Translations under genes and position numbers: made by a program
DNA from: Taxillus chinensis
Lineage: Eukaryota; Streptophyta; Magnoliopsida; Santalales; Loranthaceae
Reading direction: 5' to 3'
DNA length: 64,000 nucleotides
NCBI GenBank assembly: GCA_023512835.1
Contig: CM042084.1
Span: 56,164,793 to 56,228,792 of the forward strand
The notes under the pieces: generated by a model
What the model saw: the letters and a program-made list of their open reading frames with translations, nothing else
What the model was told of the DNA's origin: nothing
The model's database searches: none
Part shown: positions 43,134-55,494 of the stretch, piece by piece
How the letters are laid out: each line of letters opens with the position of its first letter
Position numbering within the stretch: the stretch's first letter is position 1

Positions 43134-44252
43134 GGAAAGAAAATAATGTTTAGCGAGCCATATATTTATTTATACGTACGCTCCCGCATGGAACGCTCTT
43201 TTTTTCTTTCCTATCTCCATATATAGATAAAGTATCTATGAGAGATGTTGGGCAGACGATGGTTATTGCAGGTCTATCGCTGCATTACAGTTTGATCATC
43301 AATGAGGCGGACAATCGATTTGGGGCTTTTTGCGTTTTCTCTCCCTCCCCGCATTATAAAATGCAAAACTTACGTTTTCGGCATCTTGGGATTAATTACA
43401 ATGACATGCTTATTATATTAATTATTTCTGTGCTGGTAAAGGATGCATAGTTCGTTTTACCGTTACCCCGCTCTGAAGTTCAAATATTCTTGTAGTTATA
43501 TTCTCTGTTTCATGTCCAAGAAAGGACTGGTCGAGATGCTGCAATCGAAAGAATGGGTTAATTTAACCCGGATTAAGCTTTAATATATCGGGGTGCAAAG
43601 TGCAAACCAATTAATATTGAAATTGCCAATTCCCTAAAACAAATTCTTCCTATCTTCACCTTCTTTTTGAATTTTATTATGCTATTCATTGTTAGACATC
43701 AAATATGTGCTTGCTCCTCTTAACTTGAATTGGTGCTTAGTAACTAATACCATTAGACATAAGTAATATATATATATAAGGTGTATCTTGATAACTTTTA
43801 ATCTCGATTGCTAGGTTGATGGAAGGGAATTCCGGCAGTAACATTTTTTTTTTAGTTATATATATATATATTAAAAAAATTTCAAATTTCATGACTATAT
43901 AGATTTTATCATCATGTTCTTTAAACCTATATTTTTGAAAGATACTAGTTTAAATGATATAATAAGATCATATTAAAATGTTCGAGTATCATATCCTAGG
44001 TGAATTAATAACTCTTTAAAGAGTTAATAATAAGATCATATTAAAATGTTCCAGGCTTGGAGCACAGACATGAACTCAACCCATTTTTTACTCAAAATAA
44101 ATAAATAAATCTTTAATTATATAAATTGAATAATTACCCAGTAAATTAAGCTAACCATGACTTGAGTTAGCTAACAAATTATTATGGGAGCTGATGCAGC
44201 AAGCTGTTACGGAGCAGCGGAGGAGTTAGTTGATGTGATGGGTTGAGGATTC
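43134..44252. other. Host intergenic sequence
   Basis: AT-rich sequence downstream of the small gene with TA microsatellites (about 43770-43782, 43858-43872) and a short duplicated phrase (gagttaataataagatcatattaaaatgttc-like at about 43960 and 44025). No gene, transposon end or RNA gene recognised. It ends at the 3' LTR boundary of Sirevirus 2. Confidence 0.6.
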
Positions 44253-44556
44253 TGATGGTCCCTTGGAGCCTAGAGGGGGGTGAATAGGCTCTTATCGAAA
44301 CTCTTTTGATTCTCTTATGACACAACACTTATCTAGTTAAGTGATAAAATCACTGCTGAAGATAACCAGATAGTAGAAGTATTTTGTTTTATTATCAAAA
44401 GATAAATATAACAAAATAGAAGCAATACTCTTTTACACTCTGTTTACAAAAGAATTCACACTCTAGCCTATATTATCTCTTTGAACTCTTATGCATACAC
44501 AGTATTGATTTAGGCTCGCTCACGCACACTCTCTTTTGCAAATGTACAAGTATAAA

Positions 44557-44564
44557 TATTTATA
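44557..44564 (-). promoter_or_regulatory. Putative TATA box of the Sirevirus 2 LTR
   Basis: Minus strand TATAAATA, equivalent to 4889-4896 in element 1. Confidence 0.5.
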
Positions 44565-44869
44565 CAAAAACATTCCTAAAGGACAACCTTGGAACTTGTA
44601 GTTCCGGAATGCATTCAGCACTAACTATTCCTCGGTAATATCTCTCGCCTTGACCTTGTGGTTTGTGGAGCTCAAGATCTTGGGTTTGAAGAGTGTAAGT
44701 GCCTTTGTAAGTTCCCAAGTATAATTAAAGTTGTGTCCACATATCCGGGTGATCCACGTGTAAGATTCTTCAGGTCCTCAATGAGTTTGTCTTATATCGG
44801 GATACCACGAGCTGATAACTTTAAATGCGGTAAGTTGAAGTAGCATCTTCTTGGTCCGGTGTAATTTTC

Positions 44870-45540
44870 CTTACTCCATTGCTAATGAAGCTCGGAACCT
44901 TACTCCGTGTCAGTGGTTGCTTACTCTATATCTATTTGGTACTGGAATCCTTAGTCCGTGTCAGTGGTTGCTTACTCCGTATCTATTTGGTACTGGAATC
45001 CTTAGTCCGTGTCAGCGCTTCCTTACTCCGTGTGAGTGAGAAGGTCGGAGTGCTTATTCCGTATCAGCGCTTCCTTACTCTGCATGTAAGTTCCTTACTC
45101 AGTATGTAAGTTCCTTACTCTGTATGTAAGTTCCTTACTCCGTGCGAGTCTAAAGGATCGGATGGCTTACTCCGTACTAGCACATCCTTACTCCGCATGA
45201 GTGAGTGGTCCGGATTCCTTACTCCGCATCTTGTTTCCTTACTCCGTGCGAATAAAGACTCGGGTCCTTATTCTGCATCAGTACTTCCTTACTCCATATG
45301 TATGGAAGACTCGGATGCCTTACTCCGTGTCTTCTTTACTTTAGTTCACTTGAGTGGAAGACTTAACTTATTAGCTCCGTGTCGACTCTTTTACTTTGTG
45401 CAACCTTGTAGACCAAGATTCTTACTCCGCATTAGTTTGACTTAGTCCGTTTGAGATATTAAGAGCAGATTCCGTAATCCGTAGCTTTTAAGTTCTTAGT
45501 CCGCACGAATGTTCCTTATTCCGTATGTATTGGTGACTTG
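44870..45540 (-). repeat. Diverged CGGAGTAAGGAA minisatellite in the Sirevirus 2 LTR
   Basis: On the plus strand many cttactccg or ccttactccg motifs occur at irregular spacing, including a 51-bp duplication at about 44911-45015 (cagtggttgcttactc...). Unit spacing is looser than in element 1. Confidence 0.8.
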
Positions 45541-45736
45541 GTTATTTACCAAGTGTTTGACGACACTCACTCTTGTCCGGATCAAGATTATATATCCTGT
45601 CCTTAGCTTTGCTCTCACGAGTGTATCTCTGCATTAATAACATATCTTCTGCAATGATCAAAGAAACACAAAAGATCTCAAATCAAATTACATAGGGCTT
45701 TATCAGCATGATCCAAATTCTGGGCTTGATCCAACA

Positions 45737-45749
45737 ATCTCCCCCAATT
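45737..45749 (-). other. Polypurine tract of Sirevirus 2
   Basis: Minus strand AATTGGGGGAGAT abutting the LTR start. Identical to element 1. Confidence 0.85.
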
Positions 45750-46050
45750 ATGGATATGTCCAAACCCTTTGTAATTTGATCTGGTAAGCAGCGCGAAAAG
45801 ATAACATACAGAATACACATCACAACCATTTTCATTTATCAGCAACAGAATACAATTCAGCCTTTATACAAGATTTCCATTAAGGTACATAAGGCTTACT
45901 ATACTTGAAGATCATTGTTGCTGCTTTCTCTTTAAGCTCCATTGTCTGCTTCATCGAATAAGTGGTGTGTTGGCTCCAAGATTTGTCCACACTTAAGAAT
46001 GACTTGATGAAGTAACAAACAAAGGCCCCGCAGCTATCTCCATCTGGCTA

Positions 46051-48624
46051 TTATGGCACTTGCTTCTTGCCCCGGAATGTCGCCTTCAGCTTCTCATATA
46101 ATCCGGCTTTCTTCACAGCTTCAGTCAATCTGAGACACAGTGGTTCCCATTGATTCTTTCTTATATACTGCTCCACAATTTGATGAGAATCAATCAGAAT
46201 CATCTGTTTGGACTGAATCATGAAGACAGCCATCATGAAATGTGGCGACATGATCCGGTACGAAATGAGGATAGTTGAGAGAGTTCTCCATGGCTTGCTA
46301 TCCTCAGCAGTTCCTTCGATAAAGGACTGAATGATATCTATACTGGGAAGATAGCCCTCATTCCAGCACGGCAGAACTTCAAATAAGTGGCCATCCTTGT
46401 ACAGAGATGGAAATAGCCTCATCTCCATTTTAGCAGCCCTAAAGAAGTTGTCAATGTCATCTGTTGTAAAGAGGCCTTTCTACGAATAAAGGGTCCGAAT
46501 GTCGTCCGGGGAGAAGGGGTACAGGTCAGAGAGATATCTTCTCTCGGCAGAAGACGCAGCATAGGAAATCATTGCCTTACGCACGCTTCCGTCCGCATCA
46601 AGAGGGTCGCACGCCGCATATGATGGGAGGAAGGTGTCAGCAGCGGATGGAGAGGATGGAGGAAGAGCTGCAGTTGAGGAGCTTGGCTGAGAGAAGCGGC
46701 TACGTTTGGGGATTTGAACTCCCTGAAGCAATGAAGAGGCAGGCCGCTTCTCAGCACGAGTGGAGGTTTGTGATGGAGGAGGAGCAGAAGGATCAGATGA
46801 CACTCTCTCCCCCGGTTGGGCAGATCGTCGGGGAGTAACGGGAGGGCAAGCCATCGTGTGCGCCAGGTCCACGAAGGAGGTAGACAAGGAGTGGACGGAC
46901 GAGGCGACTAGGTCCATCTTCTGTTCCATGGAGGTGGAGGAGTCGGTGAGGGCGGAGAGGAGTTGGGCGCCAAGAGCATCAACCTTGGCGGCGATGGCGG
47001 ATATTTGGGCGCTTTGAGCTTGGGCGTGGCGGTCCAGCTGGGCGGAGAGCACAGCGTCGGAGTGGACTGTGCCAAAAGAAGCATGCGCAAGGACCAACTC
47101 AGGAGCTTTGGAGGACTCCCCCGTATGAATAGGAGCAGGAGTGCGCTGGGCAGAGGAGTCCGCAGGAGTATCAGCAGCAAAAGGGGCATCCGGAGCAGAG
47201 AGGCATCCGGAGCAGCAGACCCGCTTTGACCAGATAGGTCAACAACGGGAATGACGTCAGCAGGAGAAGAAGGTCCAGCCTTAGTAGGGAAAGGACTCCG
47301 TGCGACATGGACCGGGCTGGAGGGGTTAGGGAACGGCACATCTGGAATGGAGGCCAGCATAAGAAAGCCTTGGTCCAAATTCCAGATGATCATGGTCTTC
47401 GGGGATTGAGTATGGCGAGTGTAAAACACCTGGAGATCGGTGTCAGGAATGGAGGCGGTGTGAGCAAGGCTGAAACGGAGCCAAAGGTCCGTTAAGTTGT
47501 CGGCGGAGAGATGGTCAAGGTAGTCACGGGGTTGAGGTAGGGGAGGCAAAGGAGCTTCCGGAATAGATTCCGGGACATCAGCAATTGCGGTAGCAATGAC
47601 GGTATCAATCGCGGCAGCAATAGCGGAAGTGGAGCGAGTGGGGACATTCACAGCAGAAGGGGCTGAGGAAACAGCTCTAGGGAAACTGCGCTGAGATGGC
47701 CCCGCAACCTCGGAGGGATCGGCACGGACGCTGTGCTGGGAGGCCCGAGAGATGGAGGGTGCAGCAAAGGACCGAATCCGGGAGGATCGGTGAGCAGAGC
47801 TGACATCAGGGGCATGGCTGTCGGAGGGGTCACCAACAGAACTGCCTTGTTGTTCCGGGGCAGGGAGAAGGCGGAGAGCTACAGAGGGACGGCGGGCCAT
47901 CATGTTCCCATCAGGCGTAAGATGGCGAAGGTAATAAGCCTGAGGAAATGGAACAAAGATCAAAGTGGGCGAAATGGTCCTGATGAAGATGTCGGAAGAC
48001 AATGCTTAGAATGCGCCCGAAGGAATGGTTCTTGGGTCCATTCTGCAGCAATCGGAACAAAAACGTCCCCTAGTCCATCGGAAGACCTCCGAAAACGCCG
48101 TACATGGCCAGAAGAAGGTCATACGGAACAGAGTCTAGAGCGGAAGTGCGAGCCAGTAAACACCGACTCAGTATGACCGCCATACAGCGATAGTGACCTT
48201 GGAAGGACTTCACCTTGTATTCCTTGCCTTTATAGGGGCAACCCATAGAAGCCGCCATGGGATTGGCATCAGGGCGCTGTGGTTCACCGAGGGGTAGGCT
48301 GAGGGTAGGGCGGAGAACATCGGGGATAATGAGGATGGATTCACCGCAAACATAGGAGATGATGGAGTTGGTGGTACAGCGGATCCGTTGGTAGTACTTG
48401 AGAATGTCGTCTACAAGTAGATCGATAGGATTAGAGATCAAGTCGAGTATATGAGAGGCTTCAAGAAGAGGGCGAAGATGGGAAAACCAGTCCGGAGGGT
48501 TGGAGATAGCGCTCCAATCGACTAGATGGCCGGGATTGACGCCGGAAAGAGAGGTTTTGGGTGCCATTGTAGATGAAAGTTGAAGGACGAAGGGAAGGCG
48601 AGGTCTTAGGGATTGAAGGAGCAA
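46051..48624 (-). pseudogene. env-like third ORF of Sirevirus 2
   Basis: Follows pol by about 1.6 kb and would encode roughly 850 residues. The start is MAPKTSLSGVNPGHLVDW (48624). The N-terminal ~200 residues (LLVDDILKYYQRIR ... SVPYDLLLAMYGVFGGLPMD) resemble the putative plant transposon protein domain seen in plant retroelements. The middle is Pro/Ser/Ala-rich. A helix with heptad spacing (IAAKVDALGAQLLSALTDSS, about 46990-46930) fits a coiled coil. The C-terminus (about 46270-46150) holds SPHFMMAVFMIQSKQMILIDS. Breaks are TAG at 48070-48072 where element 1 has TGG, a frame change near 47960 and another near 47100-47150, and TAG at 46480-46482 where element 1 has GAG. No clear membrane span. 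The env-like label is by position. Function unknown. Confidence 0.65.
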
Positions 48625-50265
48625 CGAGAGTTTTAGGGATTTGAAAAGGGTAACACTCGTGCTTTGTAGGAATGACCAGAATATATAAGACCAAGTCCGT
48701 GAATGTCAGCGGGTCTAGGAATTTGGCAAGTGAAACAGTAGACCGCTTGACAGGCTGATGTCATTAGTCTTGATATAGGTGTGCCTTCGAATTATCAGAT
48801 GACGTGGAGACGGCATGACCAAGTAAGGATAACAGCTGTTTGCCTTCCAGGGGAAGTGTGTGCATCCCGAGACATGCATTTAATGAATCATCATTATTCG
48901 TCCTCAAAAGCACGCGATATAAAATAAGACATGGATTATCGCAATTTGACAGTGTCAGGAGTCCGGAGGAATGAACCGACAATTATCCGGAATCAACGAT
49001 AATCGAGTGACAAGTATCCGGATTAAAAGTAGACCGTGTCCGTAGTAATAGAGTGTGGTTAAAGAGAAGTAGATTCCTTTGCTGTCAATAAGTCGAAGAG
49101 AAGAGAAGTACCACAACACTTCAAATCCAAGACTATGGACTGGATTTATCGATAAGGGTGCAAAGAAAATCTGAACCTGTAGCTTCACAAAAATAAGCTA
49201 AAAGTACAAAAGCTTAACAGGCAAGGATTAGTACGGATAGGAGAAAATAGGTAGTAAAGAGCTATATAATCCGAACTAATGAGTAGTAGAACTTATGCAT
49301 TACAAAGAATGAAATAAACATATACATACTAGAGAATGATCAATGTGACTGAATCAGGGCATATGTCAGATAATAAATACACAAGTTCATATAGGTCAAC
49401 ATAGCGAGACCGTCCTGCTGAACGACGTAGCTAAGATTAATTAAAAATCATATGATTTGACCAAACTAGGATTCATGAGTGAAAAATGAGGAAGTGGACA
49501 CATGTCAAAAGCAAGCAGTTGATTATCCGATTAAAATGCATGGTTGAAGAAAAAAAATACATCCAAGCATGCCGCAATCCTGTTTCAACAATGCAGGTCC
49601 AGTCAGATCCGGAAGTAAAGGGTCAGAGGAGGGAGTTTCTGAGACATATTAGGGGGATATTACTGAGGTAATAGATGAAGCTTAGGCTCCCCCGTAGATC
49701 ATTCGATCCTCTCAATGAAAGGCTCCCCCTCGAATAGACAGCCAGGAAAGAGGTCATAAGACATATACGGGGGTATTACTTGAATAATTTATAAAGCATT
49801 TTCTCCCCCGTAGATTGTACAATCCTCTCGGTAGACCTTTCCGGCTTAAAGAAATTCAGCACGGTCTATCCTTTTAGGAAACTATACTTCAGAAGCTGAT
49901 CAGACTGTGATTGTGTATTCATCCACCAGGCATTACGAGCTAACCCATTTCATTTCTTCAACAATACATGTTAATAGAGTAATCTAAATGAACAGGCATT
50001 TGTCATGTGGTGAGCAGTGGAAATTAAGATCATGAAACAAGAATGTGGTTAATCATATAAACTTTAATCATGTTTGCTTAAACGACTTTAGTCGGGAAAC
50101 GCAAGCATCCTCCCAATTATGAAGTTGCTATCAATATCAGAAGCATGAAGCACATTAGACAGTAAGTATGATCATCATTAAGATCAGTATGTATTTACTA
50201 TTATCAATAAAAGCACAATGCATGTTCTGAAAATAAGTATACTATTGGGTAATTTAAATGTGAAA
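48625..50265 (-). other. Sirevirus 2 spacer between pol and third ORF
   Basis: 1.6 kb without credible genes. The part at 48625-49190 matches 1-563 of element 1. 49640-49835 has duplicated PPT-like motifs. The remainder is AT-rich. Confidence 0.65.
49640..49835 (-). repeat. Duplicated PPT-like block in Sirevirus 2
   Basis: Two imperfect copies, about 117 bp apart, of a block that begins agacatat(t/a)(a/c)gggggtattact on the plus strand and ends ctcccccgtagat(c/t)...cctctc. On the minus strand it gives CTACGGGGGAG twice plus GAGGGGGAGCC. Multiplied PPT-like motifs upstream of the 3' LTR have been described for Sireviruses. Confidence 0.7.
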
Positions 50266-52043
50266 CTATGCAGAGAAGTCGAGCATACCTAATCGGAAGA
50301 GTAGTTCAGAGAATCTTGCATCAAGTAAGGGCTTTGTAAATATGTCTGCCAGTTGATCTTCAGTAGCAACATGTTCCAGTGAGATGTGACTTTTGAGAAC
50401 ATGGTCGCATATGAAGTGATACCTGACCTCAATATGCTTCGTCTTAGGGTGTATGACGGGATTGTTGCTGATAGCAATTGCGCTAGTGTTGTCGCAGTAG
50501 AGTGGAATAGATGACATGTTGAAATCGTAGTCAGTAAGTTGACTTTGCATCCAGAGTAGCTGTGCGCAGCAACTCCCAGCAGCTATATATTTCACCTCAG
50601 CAGTAGAGGTTGATACGAAATTCTGCTTCTTACTGAACCATGAAATTAATCTATTTCCAAGAAACTGACACGTACCAATTGTGCTTTTCCTGTCGATGCG
50701 ACACCCAGCGAAGTCAGCATGAGAGTATCCGGATAAGGTGAAGTTGGACTCCTTTGGGTACCAGAGTCCCAAATTCATCGTTCCCTTGAGATACCTTAAT
50801 ATCCGTTTAACATGAAACATATGTGACTCCTTGGGATTCGCCTGATATCGTGCACAGATGCAAGTTGCAAACATAATGTTTGGGCGACTTGTTGTAAGAT
50901 ACAGCAAGGATCCTATCATCCCTCTGTAGTCAGTCACATTTACTGATATGCCGTCCACATCAGGATCTAACTTGGCACTGACAGGCATGGGAGTTTTGAC
51001 GGGAGATGAACCTTCCATACCAAACTTCTTAATAAGATCACGAGTGTACTTAGCTTGATTAATGAAGATTCCTTCCTTCGATTGTTTAACTTCTATTCCA
51101 AGGAAGTAGGACAATTCTCCCATCATACTCATCTCAAACTTGCCTGTCATCAATTTGGCAAACTCTTCACAAAGCTTCGGATTTGTTGATCCGAAAATGA
51201 TATCATCCACGTATATCTGTACGATTAGAGTGTGTCCTTTCTCTTTTCGTAGAAATAAGGTGGTGTCAATCTTCCCTTTTTGGAAGTTGTGAGCAAGTAG
51301 GAATTCTGACAGTGTGTCGTACCAGGCTCTTGGAGCTTGCTTCAAACCGTATAAAGCTTTCCGAAGCTTGTAGACTAGATGTCCTGCTTTAGGTTCAGTG
51401 AAACCGGGAGGTTGTTCAACGTACACCTCCTCTTGAAGATCTCCATTTAGGAATGCGCTTTTGACATCCATTTGATAAACTATGAAGTTTTCATATGAAG
51501 CATACACCAGAAACATTCGGATTGCCTCAAGTCTTGCTACTGGAGCAAAGGTCTCATCATAATCTATTCCTTCTTCTTGACGATATCCTTTGGCTACCAG
51601 TCTGGCTTTGTTCCGGATTACTATTCCATCCGTATCAAGCTTGTTCCGGAACACCCATTTAACTCCAATGACTTGCTGAGACTTAGGCCTTGGTACTAGA
51701 GTCCACACATTATTTCTTTTAAATTGATTCAACTCTTCTTGCATGGCTTCTATCCAATTCGAATTCTGAAGAGCTTCATCTACCACCTTTGGTTCTATTT
51801 GAGATAGAAAATATGAGTAAAGACAAATGTTGGAGGTGGCTGCTCTTGTTCTTACCCCAACAGTGGGATCACCAATCACTTGATCTGAGGGATGGTTTCG
51901 GGTCCATCTGTAATTCTGTGCATGTGATGGTTGATCTTGAATAATTTGAAGCTCTGCCAGATTAGGTGGTTCACGTATATCTGCTGGTTGAACTTCTTCC
52001 GGACCAGATGTTTCCATATTAAAAGGTACTGTAGAACTAGATG
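50266..52043 (-). pseudogene. Copia RT and RNase H of Sirevirus 2
   Basis: C-terminal half of Copia pol, open from the chromovirus B target (52043) to the stop at 50266. RT (RVT_2 type): [68 protein letters not shown] and the catalytic [11 protein letters not shown]. RNase [20 protein letters not shown], where the family usually has S-D-A-D, then [10 protein letters not shown] (family STAEAEY) and LYCDNTSAI, ending RLGMLDFSA. No stop or frameshift in 590 codons, so this is the best preserved coding stretch in the window. It has lost its upstream half to the insertion, and two RNase H positions look altered. Confidence 0.92.
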
Positions 52044-53410
52044 TGTCACGCCCCAATTTCCTTCCACTGGAAAAGGAGTAGTGACTGCCCATGCCCGCAC
52101 CCGAAGGGACAAGGGGTTGGTGCAAGCACCTTAAAAGGACCTCTAGCACGGGTGCTGTCCCAAACCTGCATAATCAGGCCAACATGCCAAGGGGCATGCT
52201 CCTGCTCCCAAACCATGCACACAAACACAAATTGAATAACAACACCTCATTTTATTTCATTTCAAAGGCTAAATGTTTATTACAACCCGATGGGGGGAAA
52301 AACCCCTATAAAGCCATAAATAAAACCAAACCAAAATCCAAACACATAAAACCAAAGTACAACAAGGAAATAATATAAAACTTTCAGCCTCGGGGGCCTA
52401 GCTCCTCGGCCTTCACCTACCGCCTGCTAAACCCTGCAAAAGAACAGTTTATAGGAGGGGTGAGCAAACCACGGCTCGGTAGGGATCCCGTCTCCCCGCA
52501 CCCGTCCCGTTGTACAACATGCATGATATGTGTATGCTTGTGCTCGTGTTGTGCCTAAGGCTAACGCAAAGCAAACATCACCCAAGAAACACTCTTTACC
52601 TGAACCCGCACCGAAGGGCAGAGGACACCCCGCCACCACGGCGACATGACATACCACATTCAGGCGAATGTTGCATGGACACCAATGCAACATTTTCCAC
52701 CCGAGTCGAGATATGGTCAACCACCTCCTCGGGCGCCATATCTACCCTCAGGAATGGGTGTAGACTTAGCCCACCGTCGTGAGTGCTACACCGAGACTCA
52801 GGACCACGTCCTGGCCAAATCTCAAAGGGGTCCAGCTATTGTGCCTGGCCCATATCTCACTTCGCCTCAAACAGATCAACAGAACAAAGATAGCATTACA
52901 TCTCAACATGTAAACTCAGACAGCATTTACACTTTATCTCGAAAGGACCAACATGGTCGGGATACCAATCACACACATCAGCCTCATAGGCTAAAAATCA
53001 AATACAAATCAAACACGGTACACACCGTCACACAGGTATATCATCAAGCACTCATATACAAGGTCTCACAGGCATTATATTGAATACATGGCATGCAGGC
53101 CTCACGAGACATTTTATCAAACACATAGTGTGCGGACCTCTTAGACATTTCATCAAACACATAGTGTGCATAAACAAACCCAAGAAAATCCTCGGGCCAA
53201 ATTCAACATCAAATCAACAGAACATGCCACTTAAGGCCAACATCCATATAGGAGATCACACCTATATGGATTTACATATATATATATAGGTGAATATCCT
53301 AAAACAGAGGAGAGTTTGGAAGGACATGAATCCCTACCTCAGGCTTTTGTCCTAACCTCCACGCTAGATGCCTCCCCACGACGCGAACCACCACGGCAAC
53401 AGCCCTGGAG

Positions 53411-53450
<40 letters not shown>

Positions 53451-53498
53451 GGCAAGAAGGAAGAACACAAGAACCCTAAACTCAAACTCAAGCCCTCC

Positions 53499-53575
53499 TT
53501 ATATAGACACTACCCACATCAAAACGACGTAGTTTTGATTAAGTAAACCCAGGATCAAAACGACGTAGTTTTGAT
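53499..53575 (-). promoter_or_regulatory. U3 core promoter, chromovirus B 3' LTR
   Basis: Minus-strand TATATAA (53499-53505), then ATCAAAAC-gacgta-GTTTTGAT at 53518-53539 and 53554-53575. Confidence 0.6.
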
Positions 53576-53702
53576 CACACAAGTTAGCACCTTTCCGCAC
53601 CCATATAGGCCAAAATACTCGAATTTCAACATGGTCCTTTGGAGAAAGATCATTAGAATGTCAAAACCAAGGGAACCATGCAAAAATATGGTGCACGCCA
53701 AT

Positions 53703-53731
53703 TTGCACGTGAATTCCCAATTCACGTGCAA
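53703..53731 (-). repeat. U3 hairpin, chromovirus B 3' LTR
   Basis: An inverted repeat with 13-bp arms TTGCACGTGAATT and AATTCACGTGCAA around CCC. Each arm carries a CACGTG G-box. Further GCACGTGAATT copies lie at about 53804-53815 and 53908-53919, and ATCACGTGCAC at about 53824. Confidence 0.85.
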
Positions 53732-54014
53732 CTCCAAATGGACTCCAAATGCTCTCAAACTTCACCCCTAGCCTCCTTGCATCATTTAGAAGACAATCAC
53801 ACTTGCACGTGAATTGGACCCATATCACGTGCACCTCACATACACGTCCGTTTGGCCTGAAACTTCTGTGGTAGATAGAGGACATCATTCTAAGCATCTT
53901 TCCTTTTGCACGTGAATTCATTTGAGCCCATTCACTAGGTCAAAATCTAGAAAAACTCTACTCGAAAGGCAAAATCGTGACTAACGTGACTAACTTAAGG
54001 TACGGGTCCTTACA

Positions 54015-54029
54015 TCCTCTCCCCCTTAA
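54015..54029 (-). other. Polypurine tract of chromovirus B
   Basis: Minus strand TTAAGGGGGAGAGGA, identical to chromovirus A. Confidence 0.85.
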
Positions 54030-54176
54030 GACTTTTCGTCTCGAAAAGAAAAGGTGGAATGAAAGAAAACAATCACAACCAAAGCATAGGCCTCTAACAC
54101 CCTCTAGCACAAATCACAAATTATTTCACACATTTATACACTCTACATGGTCATAACTAGTTGGGCAAGTACCTGA

Positions 54177-54700
54177 TTATGTTGAAGTTTGATGCTTGCC
54201 CTCCTCCCCTCCTTCGAGTTGTTCGTCCTCGAACGGATCAGGATAATGAGCACGCATCTCGGTCTCACGCTCCCAGGTCTCTTCCTCCAGCCCTCGGTGT
54301 TGCCACAACACCCGAACCAACGGAATAGTCTTACCTCGCAGCTGCTTTCGCGCTTATCGACAATACGAATGGGTGTCTCGACAACGACACATCCTCTCCA
54401 AGATCCAGGGTACCCCAATCTAGCACGTGTGTGGGATCTGGATGATATTTCCGCAATCGGGATACATGGAAAACATTATGAACTCTGCTCAAACGAGGTG
54501 GTAACGCCAACCTATAAGCAACAGGTCCAACTCTCGCTCAAAATCTCGAACGGTCCAATGTACCGAGGGGACAACTTGGACCCGGTCCCAAATCTCTTAT
54601 GCCCTCTTCGTGGAGAAACACGAAGGAATACGTGGTCCCCCACCAAAAACTCCAACGGTCGGCGTCGGCGATCTGCATAAGACTTCACCGCGCTCCGAGA
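54177..54700 (-). pseudogene. Integrase C-terminus and chromodomain of chromovirus B
   Basis: RRPLEFLVGDHVFLRVSP and LSPRYIGPFEIL (54670-54540), then VVVETPIRIVDKR, then in another frame TIPLVRVLWQHRGLEEETWERE and the stop at 54177-54179. Frame breaks occur at about 54530 and 54360. The chromodomain block is complete apart from the shifts. Confidence 0.82.
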
Positions 54701-55494
54701 GTACATGAAGGCGTTGCCGAATCAGGCAACTTTGCCGTAGCCTCCTGGACCAATTGAGGTCCTAACAAAGCTGCCTCTCCAGCTTCGCCCAACATAATGG
54801 AGACCGACACGGACGGCCATACAATGCCTCAAACGGGGCCATCCCAATCGAAGACCGTAACCTGTTATTATAGGCAAACTCCACCAGAGGAAGGTGGGAA
54901 GCCCATGATCCTCCAAAATCAAGTACACAAGCCCTCAACAAGTCTTCCAATGTTTGAATGGTCCTCTCGGACTGACCATCGGTCTCAGGATGGAATGCGG
55001 TACTCAAATTAAGTCGGGTTCCCAATGCTTCCTGCAGACCTCCCCAAAACCGGGATGTAAACCGCGCATCCCCTGGCTGAAACAATAGACAAGGGTACTC
55101 CGTGCAAGCGGACAATTTCATCAACATACAACCGGCTTAACGTGCCGATAGAGTCGCGCTCTCGAATTGCCAAGAAATGGGCTGACTTAGTTAAGCGGTC
55201 CACTATGACCCAAATCATGTCCTTTCTCCCAGAAGTTGTAGGAAGTCCCGTCACGAAGTCCATGGTAATATGCTCCCACTTCCACTCGGCTACGGGTAAA
55301 GGCCGCAATTGACCAGGTGGTCGTTGGTGTTCTGCCTTCACTTGCCGACAGTAAGGCACCTGGAAACAAACTCTGCTACACTCCGTTTCAGTCCCGGCCA
55401 CCAGAACGTGCGCGAACGGCATGATACATCTTAGTTCCTCCTGGATGTACAGCCAAACGGGAATGATGAAACTCCTCGGCACATCCTCACGCAA
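54701..55494 (-). pseudogene. Integrase core of chromovirus B
   Basis: First Asp in HITMDFVTGLPTTSGRKDM. The second, expected in SDRDARF, is disrupted: the frame reads PGDARFTS after a local rewrite at about 55065-55080. Glu is in [28 protein letters not shown] and [15 protein letters not shown] follow. Chromovirus A keeps SDRDSRF at the same place. The damage could be real or an error at this C/G-rich site. Confidence 0.85.

Larger units (their letters stand above)
44253..45736 (-). repeat. 3' LTR of Sirevirus 2
   Basis: From TGTTGG (45736) to CCATCA (44253), 1484 bp. It is homologous to 3466-5179 but without the 461-bp duplication and with a shorter, more diverged minisatellite (44870-45540). 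It contains the conserved C-rich end (about 44270-44285). Confidence 0.85.
52044..54014 (-). repeat. 3' LTR of chromovirus B
   Basis: 1971 bp, nearly identical to 59437-61406. It contains a perfect CT microsatellite (about 53411-53448), the U3 promoter repeats and the hairpin. Confidence 0.93.

Noticed and set aside
43238..43450. 70-codon frame downstream of the host gene
   Set aside because: No family signature, AT-rich codon use, and no match to its neighbours. Probably chance.
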